The notes below the pieces were generated by a model. That model did no database searches. It was given only the letters and a program-made list of their open reading frames with translations, and was not told where the DNA came from. From the NCBI GenBank assembly GCA_003260075.1, contig QLIY01000043.1:90618-154617 (forward strand): 64,000 bases of DNA, in the 5' to 3' direction. The DNA is from Phallusia mammillata (lineage: Eukaryota; Chordata; Ascidiacea; Phlebobranchia; Ascidiidae). Positions 1 through 13,784 of this stretch are shown piece by piece (positions within the stretch are counted from its first letter, which is position 1; the number at the start of each line of letters is the position of its first letter). The position numbers were made by a program, and so were the translations under genes.

Positions 1-3000
1 CGTCGCAATTCTGAGGGATCTAGTTGCTTAGCAACAGCGCTTGTGGTTCAAATGTAAAGACAACAGCATACGGCGTTTGTGGCCTTTTATTGGTAGGAAG
101 ATCCGGGGTGCGCCGAATATGGAAAGGTCTTAATCCGGGGCAAGTGTCATAACACGAGCGTTAATGCACTGTGCGACATAAGAGGCAGATTTGAAGGGAA
201 TTAACGCATGTCTGAAACAGAAAAACAAGGCGTAGTTAGCGTGCGTACATAAGTAACAAACCATATCCATGTTTAGTGTATGGCTGATCTTACAAAAAGC
301 AACCAAATATTGCTTGCTACAACATAACAGCTGCTGCGACTGATTAACCTTTTATTATAATGTTGCTTTCTAGTTTCCCAGCAGGTGCATTTTGCAGAAG
401 GTTTTACAAAACTAACTATTCATTTAAAAAATACATGATAAAAAAACACACTGCAGGAATTGTAAAGGCCTAAAACTCATGTTTATACCATTTTTTATTA
501 TAAATGCATCTACAGCACAAACAAACTTGCCAAAAAAACTATGAAAATCAAGTAATAGTGATATTATGACTGTAATAATTTCTTATCCCACTTTTGCTGC
601 AAATTTCTTTACTGATGTACTTCACTGGCTGGCTAGTTATCCAGTGATACAAAGTGCAAGTTTCTGTTTGATGCCAATACAAGCTTAACCACTTTTTCTT
701 ATTTACAATGGAAATAGGTCACACACATGCAGTAGCTGTCGGAAATAGACACCTGGGGTTGTAAGGCAAAGGCCTTTGCGGTTATTCTGCTTGGGACACA
801 ACGCCTATGCGCCAGAAGCAGCATTTCCTTATTAACCTGTTTGCATAACACTCCCACGTCTTGGCCACAAATCCTTAACACCACAAACAGATCTACGAAG
901 CACATCAGCTGACGTGTTTACTATTTTCAACTGCTTGTGACGTAACAAAGCTGCCAGCGCCATGTTTCTCAATAGGTTTTTGTTGAAAATATTACAGTGA
1001 AGTGATTGTTTGTTTTAATGTCAAGAAACGTTTTCTGTTCATGGCCACGTCTGCTAGATAATGTCTGACAACAACAAAACTGAAGCCTAACCTTTATGGT
1101 AAGTTCCCATCTGAGCGAGACTTTAAAAAGTAGTATAAATGTTAAATAAAACTTTCATTGTTGTGCTGAATTACATATGTTAATGAATTATGCAGCTACA
1201 GTTAAACCAACCCACGTGGTGTACATTTTAGCCTTTACATAATAAAGTCAGCAACTAAAATATGACACCTGCTTTGCATTAGTTTTGAAAGTCATTTCAT
1301 TATGTCTGTTCTATGACTTTACAAGTAGCCTTTACGACAACTGACCTATAACGTGTTCTACCACAACACATCTATAAGCATCAAAGACCAGCAAACTCTA
1401 TGCAAAGCTGACACTTCTTATCAACAGGCGCCTTGCTTACTGCTGGCTATGGGAGATCTCTCTTGCTGTGTGGCAACAATGAGTGTACAGGCGGAAATGA
1501 CGTAACTCTGTATGAAAGGAAGCCTTGCTCCCCACTCCAACGCTTATAGCGACCAAGTAACTTGTGATCCTACCGTCGCTAGTCAACTCAAACTTGTACT
1601 ATGTATTTGCAGGTACCATCCATACAAATGGACACTTCTTACACCGAAATTGGGTTTCAGTTGCTACTGGCCTATTAGTGTGCAGATGAATCACTACAGC
1701 TGCCTAAATCCCAGCAAACGCTAGCGGCACATGCGCTTTTGCCAGTGCACAATCAGAATTCCGGCGCGGGATTATAGCTGTAAACCGAATTTTCACTCGC
1801 CTGTTATTGATCGTATTGTTTTCGTCCATGCTGGTTTTTCGCTGCGCTGAATAATGCATGTCGGTCTCTTATTTGAAATCAGATTAGAGCGCGGCACGGC
1901 ATCTGTTTGCCCAATGATTGAGCGTAGCATTATGCATCAATTTCTGATATATCTTCAGTATACGTCTAAACATCGTCCCAGCCAACTTCGACTGTACTGA
2001 TAATAATTAAGCAATTGTATATTTAGTTGTTTGTTTATCTTATACTTAGTTGCAACTGAAAAGTCATCAAAAAAAAACGTTTCAACAGCTAGTGCTGATT
2101 TGTTTTGTCGTAACACTAAACATGAACCTATTGTTTACACTAAAACTGACATGTTTTTATTCTGAGTTGGTTCTTAAAAACTTGGCATGAATAATTTAAC
2201 AGGGACCTGCGCGGCATCTTGTGTGTGCCTCGAACTTTCGAATCTCCCATGGTTTCGCGCCGTGTTTGTCCAGATAATCTATTCGGGAAGGTTTGTTTGC
2301 GAGTTAAGCCGATTTTGCAAACGGCAACTAAATTAAATCGCGCCATCTCGGCATTGAGGAGAAAATCGAAAAATAATTAAGATGGTCGATTTTTAACGAG
2401 TCTTTATGTGCTGGTAATCTTACCATTAAGTGTTTCACTTAAAGAATATCTTTTTCTTTTCATAAGCGGTTTTTTCATAACGCAAATCAAAGTGAGGATT
2501 CGATATATTGATATTACTTGAAATTGCATTTTGTTTGCTGTCAATAGAAACATAATGTGTTTTTTTGTTGTTTTACTGTCAATATCAAAAATGTTATTGT
2601 CGATTTACACGTGTTAAATTCCTAGCTATAACAGCTAACATTAAGCACTACTTTAAATAAGTTTAGTAAATATGTAACCCCGTAAACGAAATACTTGTTC
2701 AGTATTTTATGGATAACTATTATGTCGCTGGTGGGTGCTATTGAGTTACCATAGGCTGACCAAATGTCGTACAGGTTTGCTGCAACAAAATGGTTGCGAC
2801 CGTCAACGTAATACTCAAGAACCATATGTCATCAATTTCTCGAAAAAATAAAGCATTTTGTTGTAAAGTGTCACACATTTAAGTGTAAAGTTTAAACCTC
2901 AAAATCAAAAGGTTATTAGTGGTTGATCCTAGAGTACAATCAATCTTTTCAAAAGCAAAATAAAATAGTTACGGTACGAGCTTTTCGGGTCGGGTGTGTG

Positions 3001-6000
3001 TTTAAGACGGGTTCGGGCTTAAGTTTCAAAAAAAGAGCTTAATTTAGGCTCTCGGGATGATTTTTCGGTAATTTTCTTAGGCACCAAACTTTGCCCACAA
3101 ACCGAAAGCATTCCACAAACAAACACGGGACGGACAGAAAAGGTGTGGAAAAGAGTATTTATCACTGGCTCTTCGACTTGAAATCGTTGTGGACTTGTTG
3201 TGTCCTTCACTCTATTGACTCACAAACTTCACTTGAGGATTGTCCCTTCGTTGGAAAAGTCAAACACTCAACACTGAAAGACCCCCACCCCTAACCCAAT
3301 GTCGCCCCACCCCTTCTCACGTCATGACTAGCACGGCTCAAAGTCCTAACAGAAATCATATGTTAATTCGCGTTGTTTGACTTTGCTGATAACGGCGCGC
3401 GGCATCTATTTACCAATACTACGCGGGGAATAGGAAATTTATAATATCCCAGTCGAAACAAGCGTCGCCCGAAATTGGCAAGCAAACGACGAAAAGATAA
3501 GAACTGTTTGCGTTCACACGGACCCGTGCAGTCCGCACCTTCAGACGCAAAGGTCGGTGGTGTCAATCGTTGTGAGATCAACCTGACGGGCACCGGTTAA
3601 ACAATGACAAATTGCTGTCAGGTTATTTGCGAGTCTGGACTTCGAACGTTTGACGCTGAGATAAATTCGTCGGTTCCGTGTTGTTTTCCTCGTCCATGTC
3701 ACGGCCTTATCGCCCTCCACCCCCATCGACGCAGCGCGCGCGACCGCGTTTGTGTTCGGCTTTTCTGTGCAAATACGAAACAGCAGGTAAGTTCCAGAAA
3801 ACAGGTAAATTTTGTGTCCAAGAGTTTGAAAATGCATTAGTCACAACCGAAAGTCACAGTTGTTTTCACACTACTTTACCATTCGTTTTGCGTTTGGTTT
3901 GTTTTTATCTTTATATCTTACATTCAATTAACCATGGCAATAAGTGTGTATGAAGCGTGTACAAATTATTGCTGAGAAGCTTTAATTGCATTTAATCAGA
4001 TTTGTCATGGTTCGAATTTGCATACAAATTAGCATCGATCTTTTCGACAGACCTGCTATACATTTGACATTTAATTCAATTTCACAGGCGTTCAAAACGT
4101 TTAGCCATGAAAGTTTACATCTAGAATCTAGACCCCATCATTTTGGCTCATGTAATATAAAATGTTGAACTAAATGACATGTGTAAAAAACAATGCCAAC
4201 CAGACAAGCAAAAATTACTTTTAAATGCCTTTAGCAACTATCAAAAATATCACAAGTGAATTAAATGTTTTTTTTGGTAACTATTTTATGAATGAAAATG
4301 ACTCTGGTTTAAAGCTGTAAATTCACCACGGTATGCAATTCACCTGAAGTGTGTGTTTTGTGAAGATAAGCACCCCCTGGCATGTTGCGGAGTGGAATCA
4401 ACTTGTTAAAACACTCGAAAGATTGTGTGATGAGCACAAAAACTGCTTCCGCGGGCGAGATTGTGAAGAGTTTGCGAGTAATGTGGCCACTGAGACATAA
4501 GGGCCACTCTCAAAATGGCGACACCTTTTGAGGTTAGATTTTTTGCCGCGTCTGTTTTTACATTTCAGTTGCAATTTTCTACGTCAATAGACCTTAAAAA
4601 TGCCCTGCTCTCTAAATTTTAAGAGCGCATACATTTCAAAAACGTTTTTTTACATTCCGCCTAAAAATGTGACAATCGTGTAAAATGATTTTGAGATTTT
4701 AATTGAGCGTGTAAAGGACTAAAATTGATCGTAATTCCATTCAGTTTTGCTGAGAGCTAAATGTACAAACACATTTAAAAACAAAGCAGAAAAATACAGA
4801 CAAAAGTAAAACGTAACATTATTTCAAACAACGGTTACTTTATCACAGTTATTTAAAATAAAATAAAAGGTTTACAGGTTGTGTTTTTGGTATGTCACAG
4901 TCACGTATATAGCTTAACTATACTTGTCTGGATATTTGCCAAGTAAACATACACAAGCCGGTTTAGACGTGGTCTTCGCCCCACACGCCAAGATTATGCG
5001 TCACACATCACCATGACAACGCCAGCACAACGCGATACGCACATAGCAACGGCATGGGTCGGTTGCTAATCACCCTTTTATCAAAGTTTAATTACAGCGG
5101 TTTCTGGCACCATCACATACTCCGTAATTGTATTTGAGCGCTGTGCTCACAGTGGACAAAGCAAGAGGAGTTCGAATTAAAGCTCTCTTGATGCCTGGCC
5201 CGCGTTCCTGGCCACAAACTGTCGTGCCCAGACAAATGAGTGTTGAATGACGAACCAAAAACCAAATGGGCCCGTTCGCACCTGCGCGGAACACCACGTG
5301 ACTTTGCAGGCTGTCAATCACTCCGCTGGGGTTAAACAAGGGGCTGCTGGGTGACGCTGGGGCATGGGTGTGTGTACGGCTGGCATGCTACGTTGACTGT
5401 GACGCGCTGTACCCCGCCGGAGGTGTTAAATTACCCCCTTCACACCCCTAATAGCGTGCCTAGTAGCGACGCACGGAGCGGTCCTGGGACAAACAAGCTG
5501 TAACAACAAGACGTGGTTTGAACTCAGGCCCGAATGTAAGTCCATTAGAGATATTACTTTGTGTTTGACAACCGGATGCTTACCCCTGTGTCGAATGGTG
5601 ATTATTATTGTTTTGTTTTGTTTTTTAAATTTATTTAAATGCACTGTTTTTTTTCTGCGTCTCTTTACTCTTGTTTAGATGAGAAGTCTAATTTTAATTT
5701 TGTTCTAGTTTTTCTTTGTGATTTCTTCCTGAAATCAATTTCCGGCAGACGAAATGTTTGTTCAAAAACGCATAATTTTTAATTTAATATGTGCAAATTT
5801 TATTTAATTTCTTTCCACCATTGTCAAAAGCCTCGCCAGCTCTGCATTTAAAAGTCCCCACAGATGGTTTACGGAGAAGGATATTGTCAAAACGCGATTC
5901 CTCTTATGCTTCGAGATCAGAATAAATCTTTTCAAGAAATTACTTCGTTACCACTTATCCCTTTTGCCACTGTAGGATTTAGTGTCGTTGACACAAAAGG

Positions 6001-6440
6001 TTTCGTGTCGCAAAGTAGAGTGGAGAATTCCGCCCTCATAAGCACCTGTTTACATACGAAGGTGTGAAACGTTATAAGCATTCTATTCACAGCCCGGCAC
6101 GACCGTTTCATTCACCAACAAGTCTAACAGATGCTAAAGGCTTTCAAATTAAAGCGGGAAACGTACGTATAGAATTGGCCACGCCGTTTATTGGGTTAGG
6201 AGTTAACTTAAGTGTTTAGAACCAAAAAAGTCTGCAAGGGGGTAAATAAAGTGTCTGGTTTTTAAAGCGTTAAAAATAATGCATTTATTACCTGAATTTA
6301 TCACTAGACACATGATAAAGCAAGCGAAGGCCAATTTACTCACACAAACAAAATATACTAGAGCAGTATTCATGACTAGATATCAACAATTACAAAGAGT
6401 TCAAAAAGGTATAATGTACCTGCATCTCTTAAGGTTCACT

Positions 6441-6588
6441 TATAGACTATTCCCTTCAACTAAAAAAAACATCTAAAATAGAACAAAAGTTCGCAAACTT
6501 TGTAAACCGGGGGGGGGGGCTAGACTATTTCCTTCAACTAAAAAAAAACATCTAAAATAGAACAAAAGTTCGCAAACTTTGTAAACCG
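6441..6588. repeat. Direct duplication joined by G11
   Basis: About 68 bases at 6441-6508 recur at 6520-6588 with a few substitutions and one indel. The two copies are separated by an uninterrupted run of 11 G at 6509-6519. Unique sequence lies to the left of copy 1 and to the right of copy 2. This is the pattern expected if two overlapping contigs were abutted with a filler instead of being merged. Confidence 0.85.
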
Positions 6589-9500
6589 TATTAAGTACGT
6601 AGATACGTTTTAAAATCGGATGAGACCAGAATCCTTTTTCTTTGACTAAATAAATAAATAAATAGAAATATGTCCAGAAGCCTCAATACTTTTAGGTAAC
6701 TTCGTTCGCAGGGTAAAAGGCTACAAATTGCGACGTGATTAAAACATTTAACGCTTGATTTGACAAACCGCTTAACACTGCATGGAGTGGTGATGGATTC
6801 CATCCGTAAAGACGCGGTTTTATGGGGGTAATGTGTTGACGGGTTCTGTCGTGACTGCACAGTGGCCGAACACCTGACGAGCGTTCGGATTTCGCGCCCT
6901 AGACAAGGCAGAAAGGGGGAAGAGCACCTGCGTTAAGCTCGATGACAATCAACAGTAAGTTGAGACTGGCAGCAAACGAGCGGGCGACAAATTTCCCACA
7001 CTCGGTCTATTCATGAATCGGTGACTTTTTCACACGAAACTTCGTCAGGCAGGCCTGCGTTGTCGACCGCGCAATGCACTCTGACGACTAGCGATTTGTG
7101 GCTAAGCGCTTGCGTGATAAAAAAAACGAAAAACATATGGGGTTGCGATGCATAGTGGTAACTATAAATCATATTTCGTAGCATTTACCGAAACTTTAAA
7201 TTTTCATGTCAGATTTTTAAGGACACAGCCTTAAGGGCATCATAGTTATGTATGCGTCTAATTTTTTAGCAAGCTAGTACAACTTTCTTATAGACGTTGA
7301 ACCAGTTTATGCTCATTACAATGCAGCTCAATACATTTATAAAACTACTTGTTTCTTGTAGTAAAAAGAAGTTTATTGGTATCTTTCCAGTTGGATATGC
7401 GTATTTCAATTCCTTTACCTTACAAAACACATTCAACAAACCCAAATTGCACAAAACGTATTGCTTCCAAACGGCCATCGAAAAGACAAGGAATTTCGAC
7501 CAGAGTCGTCATATTTCCGATACCCAAAGCTTAACCCAATAAAACACGGCTTGCTACTGCTACTATATCGACATAAGAGGGTAAACGTGTTGTTTACATA
7601 AACCCTTGAGTCGGTGTAGAACAACAGCGGACACTTTGTCGGCGGGCGATTGTTTCAAGTACCCACTCCAGTGAAGTCTGCACGAGGCCCGGGTGCGCTC
7701 TCAACAGTCGTGATTGTTTAAATTCTTGAACACGAGTGTTTTATGTCGACAGGTAGACCGTTTTTGGAGGCCACAGGTGAAAGTGTAGAGCACAAGTGTG
7801 TGTTGTCGGTGGGTCGGCTCTCGAATGAGTAGATAAGTCGACAAGTGGATCCTTATCGTTTGGTTTCTGTCGTCCCTGTCGAGTATATAAGCGTACGTGA
7901 TTTTTCCCATATACTTCACATTCTACGTGCTATTGGCAACAGCTAGTCATGTTGTAGTGCCACAGAAAAATTGTGGTTACAGTGTGAGAAATAGAATTTA
8001 CTTGAGAGTTCTGTTTAAACCTTAAAACATTGGGCGGTTTGCGACGATGGAATTGTTCTTTATCCACAGTTTTGTATATATTCACTTGACAAATGTGAAA
8101 CTCAAAAGATATTTGCGTTAAGGCATTTGGCGGTTTGAGTGACATCAAATAAATGCCTCACAAACTTTAAACATTCTTACTGAGGTAAAACTCGCTATCA
8201 TATGTAAAATCACGTTACTCGGTAAAAAAGTATCCCATGCAATAAATCAACGTTTTTGGTGATCTTTATATGAGCATGAAACAGACAAAAAATGCAAACC
8301 TTGTTATGGTGGTAACAGATAAAATACATTAAACTTTGATTTCAAAATCCCACGGCAGATTATCTACGACTTAAAATCACAACAAACATCCACAGACGAT
8401 CTCCCTATAAGGAAGCTTCCCCACAATGTGACACGTGAAAAATCTGGACAAACCCGATCCAGTTGCCGTCTAAATCGCGTGCATTCGTCTTTAGCAACTA
8501 TTAAATTTCTTCCCTTAACCACATTTCGTGCAGTCAGTCGTCGAAGTGGCTGTGTTTGGCCAAAACATGGGGTCAACAAAAAACCGCGAATCCCATGTGC
8601 CTTGAATGAGTAATTGTGAACTTTTCAATGCTTGCTGCTGTCGCTGCACTGGCTTCCGATTTCGAGTTGACAAAATAGACGGCCTCGGGTTTCGCTTCTG
8701 ATTTTCTAATCGCAGTGAGGTCGCATAGAGATCGTATAGCACCTGCTGCCGAGTTAATCATCGTTTAAACGAATTCGCACAGCCTCGATCAACATGCCTT
8801 TGAGTTATGTAAAGGTTGTAATGACTTAAAGATTCTATTTGAATAAGGAAATACTGATATCAAAAAGTATTGTCTAACTTTAGGCTATTTTGGCCTGTCT
8901 AAAGAAGCCTATATAGGTCAATATGTAATTGTCACTAGCTATAGCTGCTCTGGTGAGATCTCATGGGAAGAAACAGTGTGCATTGTCTATTACGCTAAAT
9001 TCCTTGAAAAATTGTCAATGCAGGTTGATTTTGTTTGGCCCAGAATTTTCTACACCGGTTTGGGAGTGAAGTACAAATTAAGCTGGTTATAGATGAGGAT
9101 ATCGTAATATGCTACCTAAATTTGAATGTATTAGTTTACTGTAGACTTCTTAATATTCAACCTACAGTATGAAAATTGGTAATTGAAACGTCATCTATAA
9201 TGCGACATGCTGATACAAAAAGATTCAATTTCACACAAAAATAGTTTGAAAGCACAAAAATACAAACCTATGCAAAATTTAAGAACATCGCGAATGGAAC
9301 CATATAACTACTACTTATAGCTTAGTTTGTATTTGATCAAAACAGCATGTTCAAAAACATCTATAAATAACCAAAAGCAGGTTTCCATTTTTACCGTTTT
9401 AAGAGGCAAAACCGCATGTAACTTTAGAATGTTTCCCGAAACGTTTCATGACGCGCTTAGCAACCGGCGCTTCCACGATTTCATCCCAAGATAGAATTTT

Positions 9501-9976
9501 GACATCTAGAAACTTTGAATTGTTTCCCGGGTTTAGCAGCCTTTTTTCGGGTGGATTAAAAATGATCACTCGATCTCTACGAAGCAATAAATAGTGTTCA
9601 TATTGGATTACTCACAAATTTATTGAGATAAATAGTTTTGTCCGCAGATTGTTATTTACAAATCGAACTGTTTCAGAAAAAAATATCAGAAACAAAACAA
9701 TTCCGAATCCGAATCCGAATCCGGTTCCACAAACCCGATTTAAAACCAATAGGCATCGGATTCAAAAAATACCTGCACACATAGAGCAATTCCACAAGTT
9801 CATTTGTTGTCTAGATTGGCACATAAACAAAAAAATGTTTAGTACTGCTCATGCAGGTCAAGTAAAAAATCCCTTCAAAACGGTGAACTACCTGTCCTAA
9901 TTTTACGGCAGGAAATATCGTCATGACGACCATCACTCCTCACCCTGCTATACTTGGTGTCGAATTACCAGTTTTT

Positions 9977-11021
9977 ACAAATCTTTTTAAGCAACTTAAA
10001 TGTGCTGTTGGCGTGTCATGGGAGTTAACGCGGACACTTGTTGACTGACGAGCATGCCCAAGTCGGCTCTGAAGACGTTTCACGGCAATTAGTTGAGGCT
10101 GCGTGACAATTCCTACGGAACTACAATATTGACTGAGTTGGTGGCCTCTATGGCCAAAAAATTGGCTGGACCAATGGTCTATGTGTGTGTTTTTTGACCC
10201 AATGTTTTCTTTTTGTCAGGAGTTTTAATGTATGAAAAGTAATGGACAGTTCAAATGCATTTCCAAACGTGCAAAAATGAACAAAAAAATCCACCCATGT
10301 AATAAGTACGATAAATATAAATTCAATACAGGAATCAGTCCTGTAGCGCACATGCAGAACATCGTTGACGGCATTATTACAAACAAATCATAATAATAAC
10401 TTATAACCATTTACTGATTAAAAGAGTACATATAAACCAATTTAAAATTTAAAAGTTTAAGATAAACCTGTGAAGATTTTGCATGTTTTGTCGTTTTGGG
10501 GGGGGGGGACAAATCTTTTTAAGCAACTTAAATGTGCTGTGGCCGTGTCATGGGAGTTAACGCCGACACTTGTTGACTGACGAGCATGCCGTAGTCGGCT
10601 CTGAAAACCTTTCAAGGCAATTAGTTGGGACTGCGTGACAATTTCTACGGAATTACAATATTGACTGAGTTGGTGGCCTGTATGGCCAAAAAATTGGCTT
10701 GACCAATGGTTTATGTGTTTTTTTTGGACCCAATGTTTTCTTTTTGTCAGGAGTTTTAATGAATGAAAAGTAATGGACAGTTCAAATGCAATTTCCAAAC
10801 GTGCAAAAATGAACAAAAAAATCCACCTATGTAATAAGTACGATAAATATAAATTCAATACAGGAATCAGTCCTGTAGCGTACATGCAGAACATCGTTGA
10901 CGGCATTATTACAAACAAATCATAATAAGTCATAACCATGTACTGATTAAAAGAGTACATATAAACCAATTTAAAAAGTTTAAGATAAACCTGTGAAGAT
11001 TTTGCATGTTTTGTCGTTTTG
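9977..11021. repeat. Direct duplication (about 515 bp) joined by G11
   Basis: Positions 9977-10497 are repeated at 10509-11021 with scattered single-base and short indel differences, and a G run at 10498-10508 lies exactly between them. The 208-codon minus-strand frame that spans the join is a by-product of the repeat and has no recognisable domain. Confidence 0.85.
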
Positions 11022-11949
11022 AAGGTTACTTGCATGAACCTAAATATTTTGGTATTTGTTTTGAGAATAAATGCATTGCACAAACGGGGAGTTGGACTCT
11101 AACTATAATTATTTGAATTGTAATTAGGATCAAGGTTAACGAATAAAAGTAAGAGTATAACAATCTTGTCTGTTGAAGAAATATAGTTTTAAATTATCAC
11201 TGGAAAAAGTTGTCTATATCCACCACATAAATGAAACTTATGTATTGCTAACGATTTTTATTTACTGTTCGAAAGTTATATTGTAATATCTTTTGTTTTA
11301 GGATCAAAAGTTTATTAAAAACTGCTGAGGGTTGGATATCCACTACACAATGGAACGAAAAGTGAAAATCCATACAGACTAAATAAAAAGCCACAGAAAA
11401 AAGAAAAACCAAAATCTCATTTTCCAGAATAATTTTATGTAAACAGACAACTATCACATAAGCCTTGAAAGTAGATCGTTACCCTAAACCATATAACCTC
11501 AGCACCACATATACTTTGTTGTGTCATGCCGGAATTTAATACAAACACGTTTCAGGGAAAAATCAAGTGCCAACTTAACAAGGCAGTCAACTAAATCTAA
11601 ACACGGTTTCAAGGCTTCTGTCGTGAAACCAAGGTGGATAATCTGTCGTGTATAGCGCTTGTTGAAACTCTCACCGGAACGTCAATAAGGCTTAGAGCAA
11701 TAACATTTATAGTTTCACTTAATTTGTCTCGAGGCAGCGATATTGGATATGAAAAGAAAATGGTTGTCGGGTGAATTCGGTTAAACCAAAAATATATGCT
11801 TTCAAATTGGATTTTTTGTGGTGAAATTCTCAAATATTCCCAAATTGAATTCAATCAAAATTTCTTCTATTTGTTATTTCTATAAAATAAGCTATTGCTG
11901 ACAACCATAATGTACTACCGAGTATTGCTCATCCAGCAGTTTTATTGTA

Positions 11950-11990
11950 AACAACCGTCGTTTCGACTATGCAAGACGCCTTCATCAGGA
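11950..11990 (-). ncRNA. Hammerhead-like motif, short stem III type (weak)
   Basis: On the minus strand the conserved box CTGATGA (complement of 11982-11988) is followed by a 17-base stem-II region and then GAAAC (complement of 11960-11964). After this comes a possible two-base-pair stem III with a GACG loop and a GTT cleavage triplet. Stem II has only about three pairs and stem I is poor. The short stem III resembles hammerheads of Penelope-like retroelements. This is likely a decayed copy or a chance match. Confidence 0.25.
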
Positions 11991-12205
11991 TAATATTATA
12001 ATATTTTTGTTCCTATATTTGCATAAAAATATGAATTGTTCTGTTGCAATAATGTGCCACTTAAAATAAAATCTCATCTGTGATCCATTACAAATGTTCA
12101 TTTTTTACTGCGAACATGGACACCGACTTAAGTACAACTTGATGGTTTTCATGAAGGTACCAAAGTGGTGTCGAGTTAATAAACCAGAAGGGCTTTTGTA
12201 TACTA

Positions 12206-12410
12206 AAGTCGAGTTATTATTCTTGTTTAGTGGAGTCAAGTTTCGCGATAAGACGAAAAAAATAAAGTTTAAAAAATCATTACATTTTTTCGGTTTAATT
12301 GGACGATAAAGGGGGGGGGGCATACCGATGTCGAGTTGTTATTCAATAAGACGAAAACAATTAAAGTTTAAAAAATCATTACATTTTTTCGGTTTAATTG
12401 GACGATAAAT
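12206..12410. repeat. Direct duplication joined by G10
   Basis: A block ending at 12310 recurs at about 12328-12410 after ten G (12311-12320). The second copy lacks an internal segment of about 20 bases and carries substitutions, like two divergent haplotypes placed in tandem. Confidence 0.8.
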
Positions 12411-12974
12411 ATAAGTCTAAATGCTAGAAAGTTATACATATTGGTAATTTATATCTTAACATCGAATGTTTTAACAATCTTGACCTAAACTTGTTTGAGT
12501 TAAGTCAAATCTTTTACTGGCAATGACGACAATGCAATGACTACTAAGTTGACCAAGTTTTTTTTTACTGTTAAGCCGATTGGTTACAATTTGACATGGT
12601 CAAAATTACAGTAAAGTGAGTTTTTGCTTTCGTTTCTTTGAGGTAACAATTAGCAATTTGCTTGGGATCTTTGCCTCTAAAAGTAGGCATCGAATGTTGA
12701 CGATCACGAATAACTACACTTTGTTTCGCAATAATAACGACAAGCAGCAGTGCTTGTTTTTTTCCAGGGCAAATGTTTACGTTTACTCTATTATTTGTAT
12801 ACCGTTTTATCGTAGCATGATATTTTATCAGGTATGGCAAAAAGATAGCGATAGAAAGGCAACAAAATACCTTTCGCCGTCTGTTTAATATTTACTTTAG
12901 CCTCCGAGCAGCCTTTACCCAACACCATATATGTTTTGCCTTGGCGCAGTATAACGCATACTTGTGTACCGAGG

Positions 12975-13154
12975 CGACAGCCATTTAGCCAATACTTCTC
13001 GCCTCAGGTACGCGTTCTTCCTTAACTTGCCACTTTTTCGCACGGCGCGGACGCAAGGGGGGGGGGTGACAGCCATTTAGCCAATACTTCTCGCCTCAGG
13101 TAGGCCTACGCGTTCTTCCTTAACTTGCCACTTTTTCGCACGGCGCGGACGCAA
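12975..13154. repeat. Direct duplication joined by G10
   Basis: About 82 bases at 12975-13056 recur at 13068-13154, separated by ten G (13057-13066). The copies differ by a six-base insertion in the second copy. This is the fourth example of the same architecture in the first 14 kb. Confidence 0.85.
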
Positions 13155-13784
13155 TTTTAACCCGAGTTTCGTGCCAAGGCTTCACCCCGCGCCTAAATAG
13201 TGAAAAAAGACTCAGTCCTTTGGCGTCGTATATACTAGCTAAGACTCGCGTAGTAAGGACATTTTAATGGAGTTAGGTAACACAGACTGTATCGTTCAGC
13301 CCCAATGTTCAATTGGAGAACTTAAAATAAATTTTACTTGATAGAGTTTGCTGTGTAGGTGAAACAGATGATTCATAATTTAGTATGCAGCAACTGTGTG
13401 TCAGTATTGAAAGAGTTTTTCTAGGAGTTAGTAACTAAGAAGATTACATGTTCATCACTGTATATTTTTGGACAAGAAAATGGGTTTAATAAATGTGCTA
13501 GCCGTAACCGAAATCTAGCCTAACTTAACTCTTGAGAAAATATCCACATTGTAAATGCACATTTGAATATTCAAAGGCTGTTTTAAAGCACTGATTTGTC
13601 TTTCCCAATGCCAGAGTTATTACTTAGTATAATCAAGAGCAAAATAGTAAAAAAGTGCAGTTTGTTTGGTGTTTAAACCTTGTCAGCATTACATTGCATT
13701 CGTTGACGTGGCCGCCATTTTTGCAGACTCACACTTGTTGTAAAAGTCAATTACGATTTTTTGCTTCGCGTTGATGTTTCCGCA

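Larger units (their letters stand above)
1..13784. other. Gene-free region upstream of the Nkx2-2-like gene
   Basis: No reading frame here resembles a known protein, and the open frames are all under about 210 codons with low-complexity or AT-driven composition. The stretch holds four homopolymer-joined direct duplications (about 6.5, 10.5, 12.3 and 13.06 kb), a short hexamer microsatellite near 9706-9728, and one weak hammerhead-like motif near 11950-11990. Because it lies directly 5' of a developmental transcription factor it could contain enhancers, but nothing in the sequence alone identifies them. Confidence 0.6.

Noticed and set aside
10457..11083. 208-codon minus-strand frame
   Set aside because: It spans a homopolymer-joined duplicate and has no domain; an equivalent shorter frame exists in the first copy.
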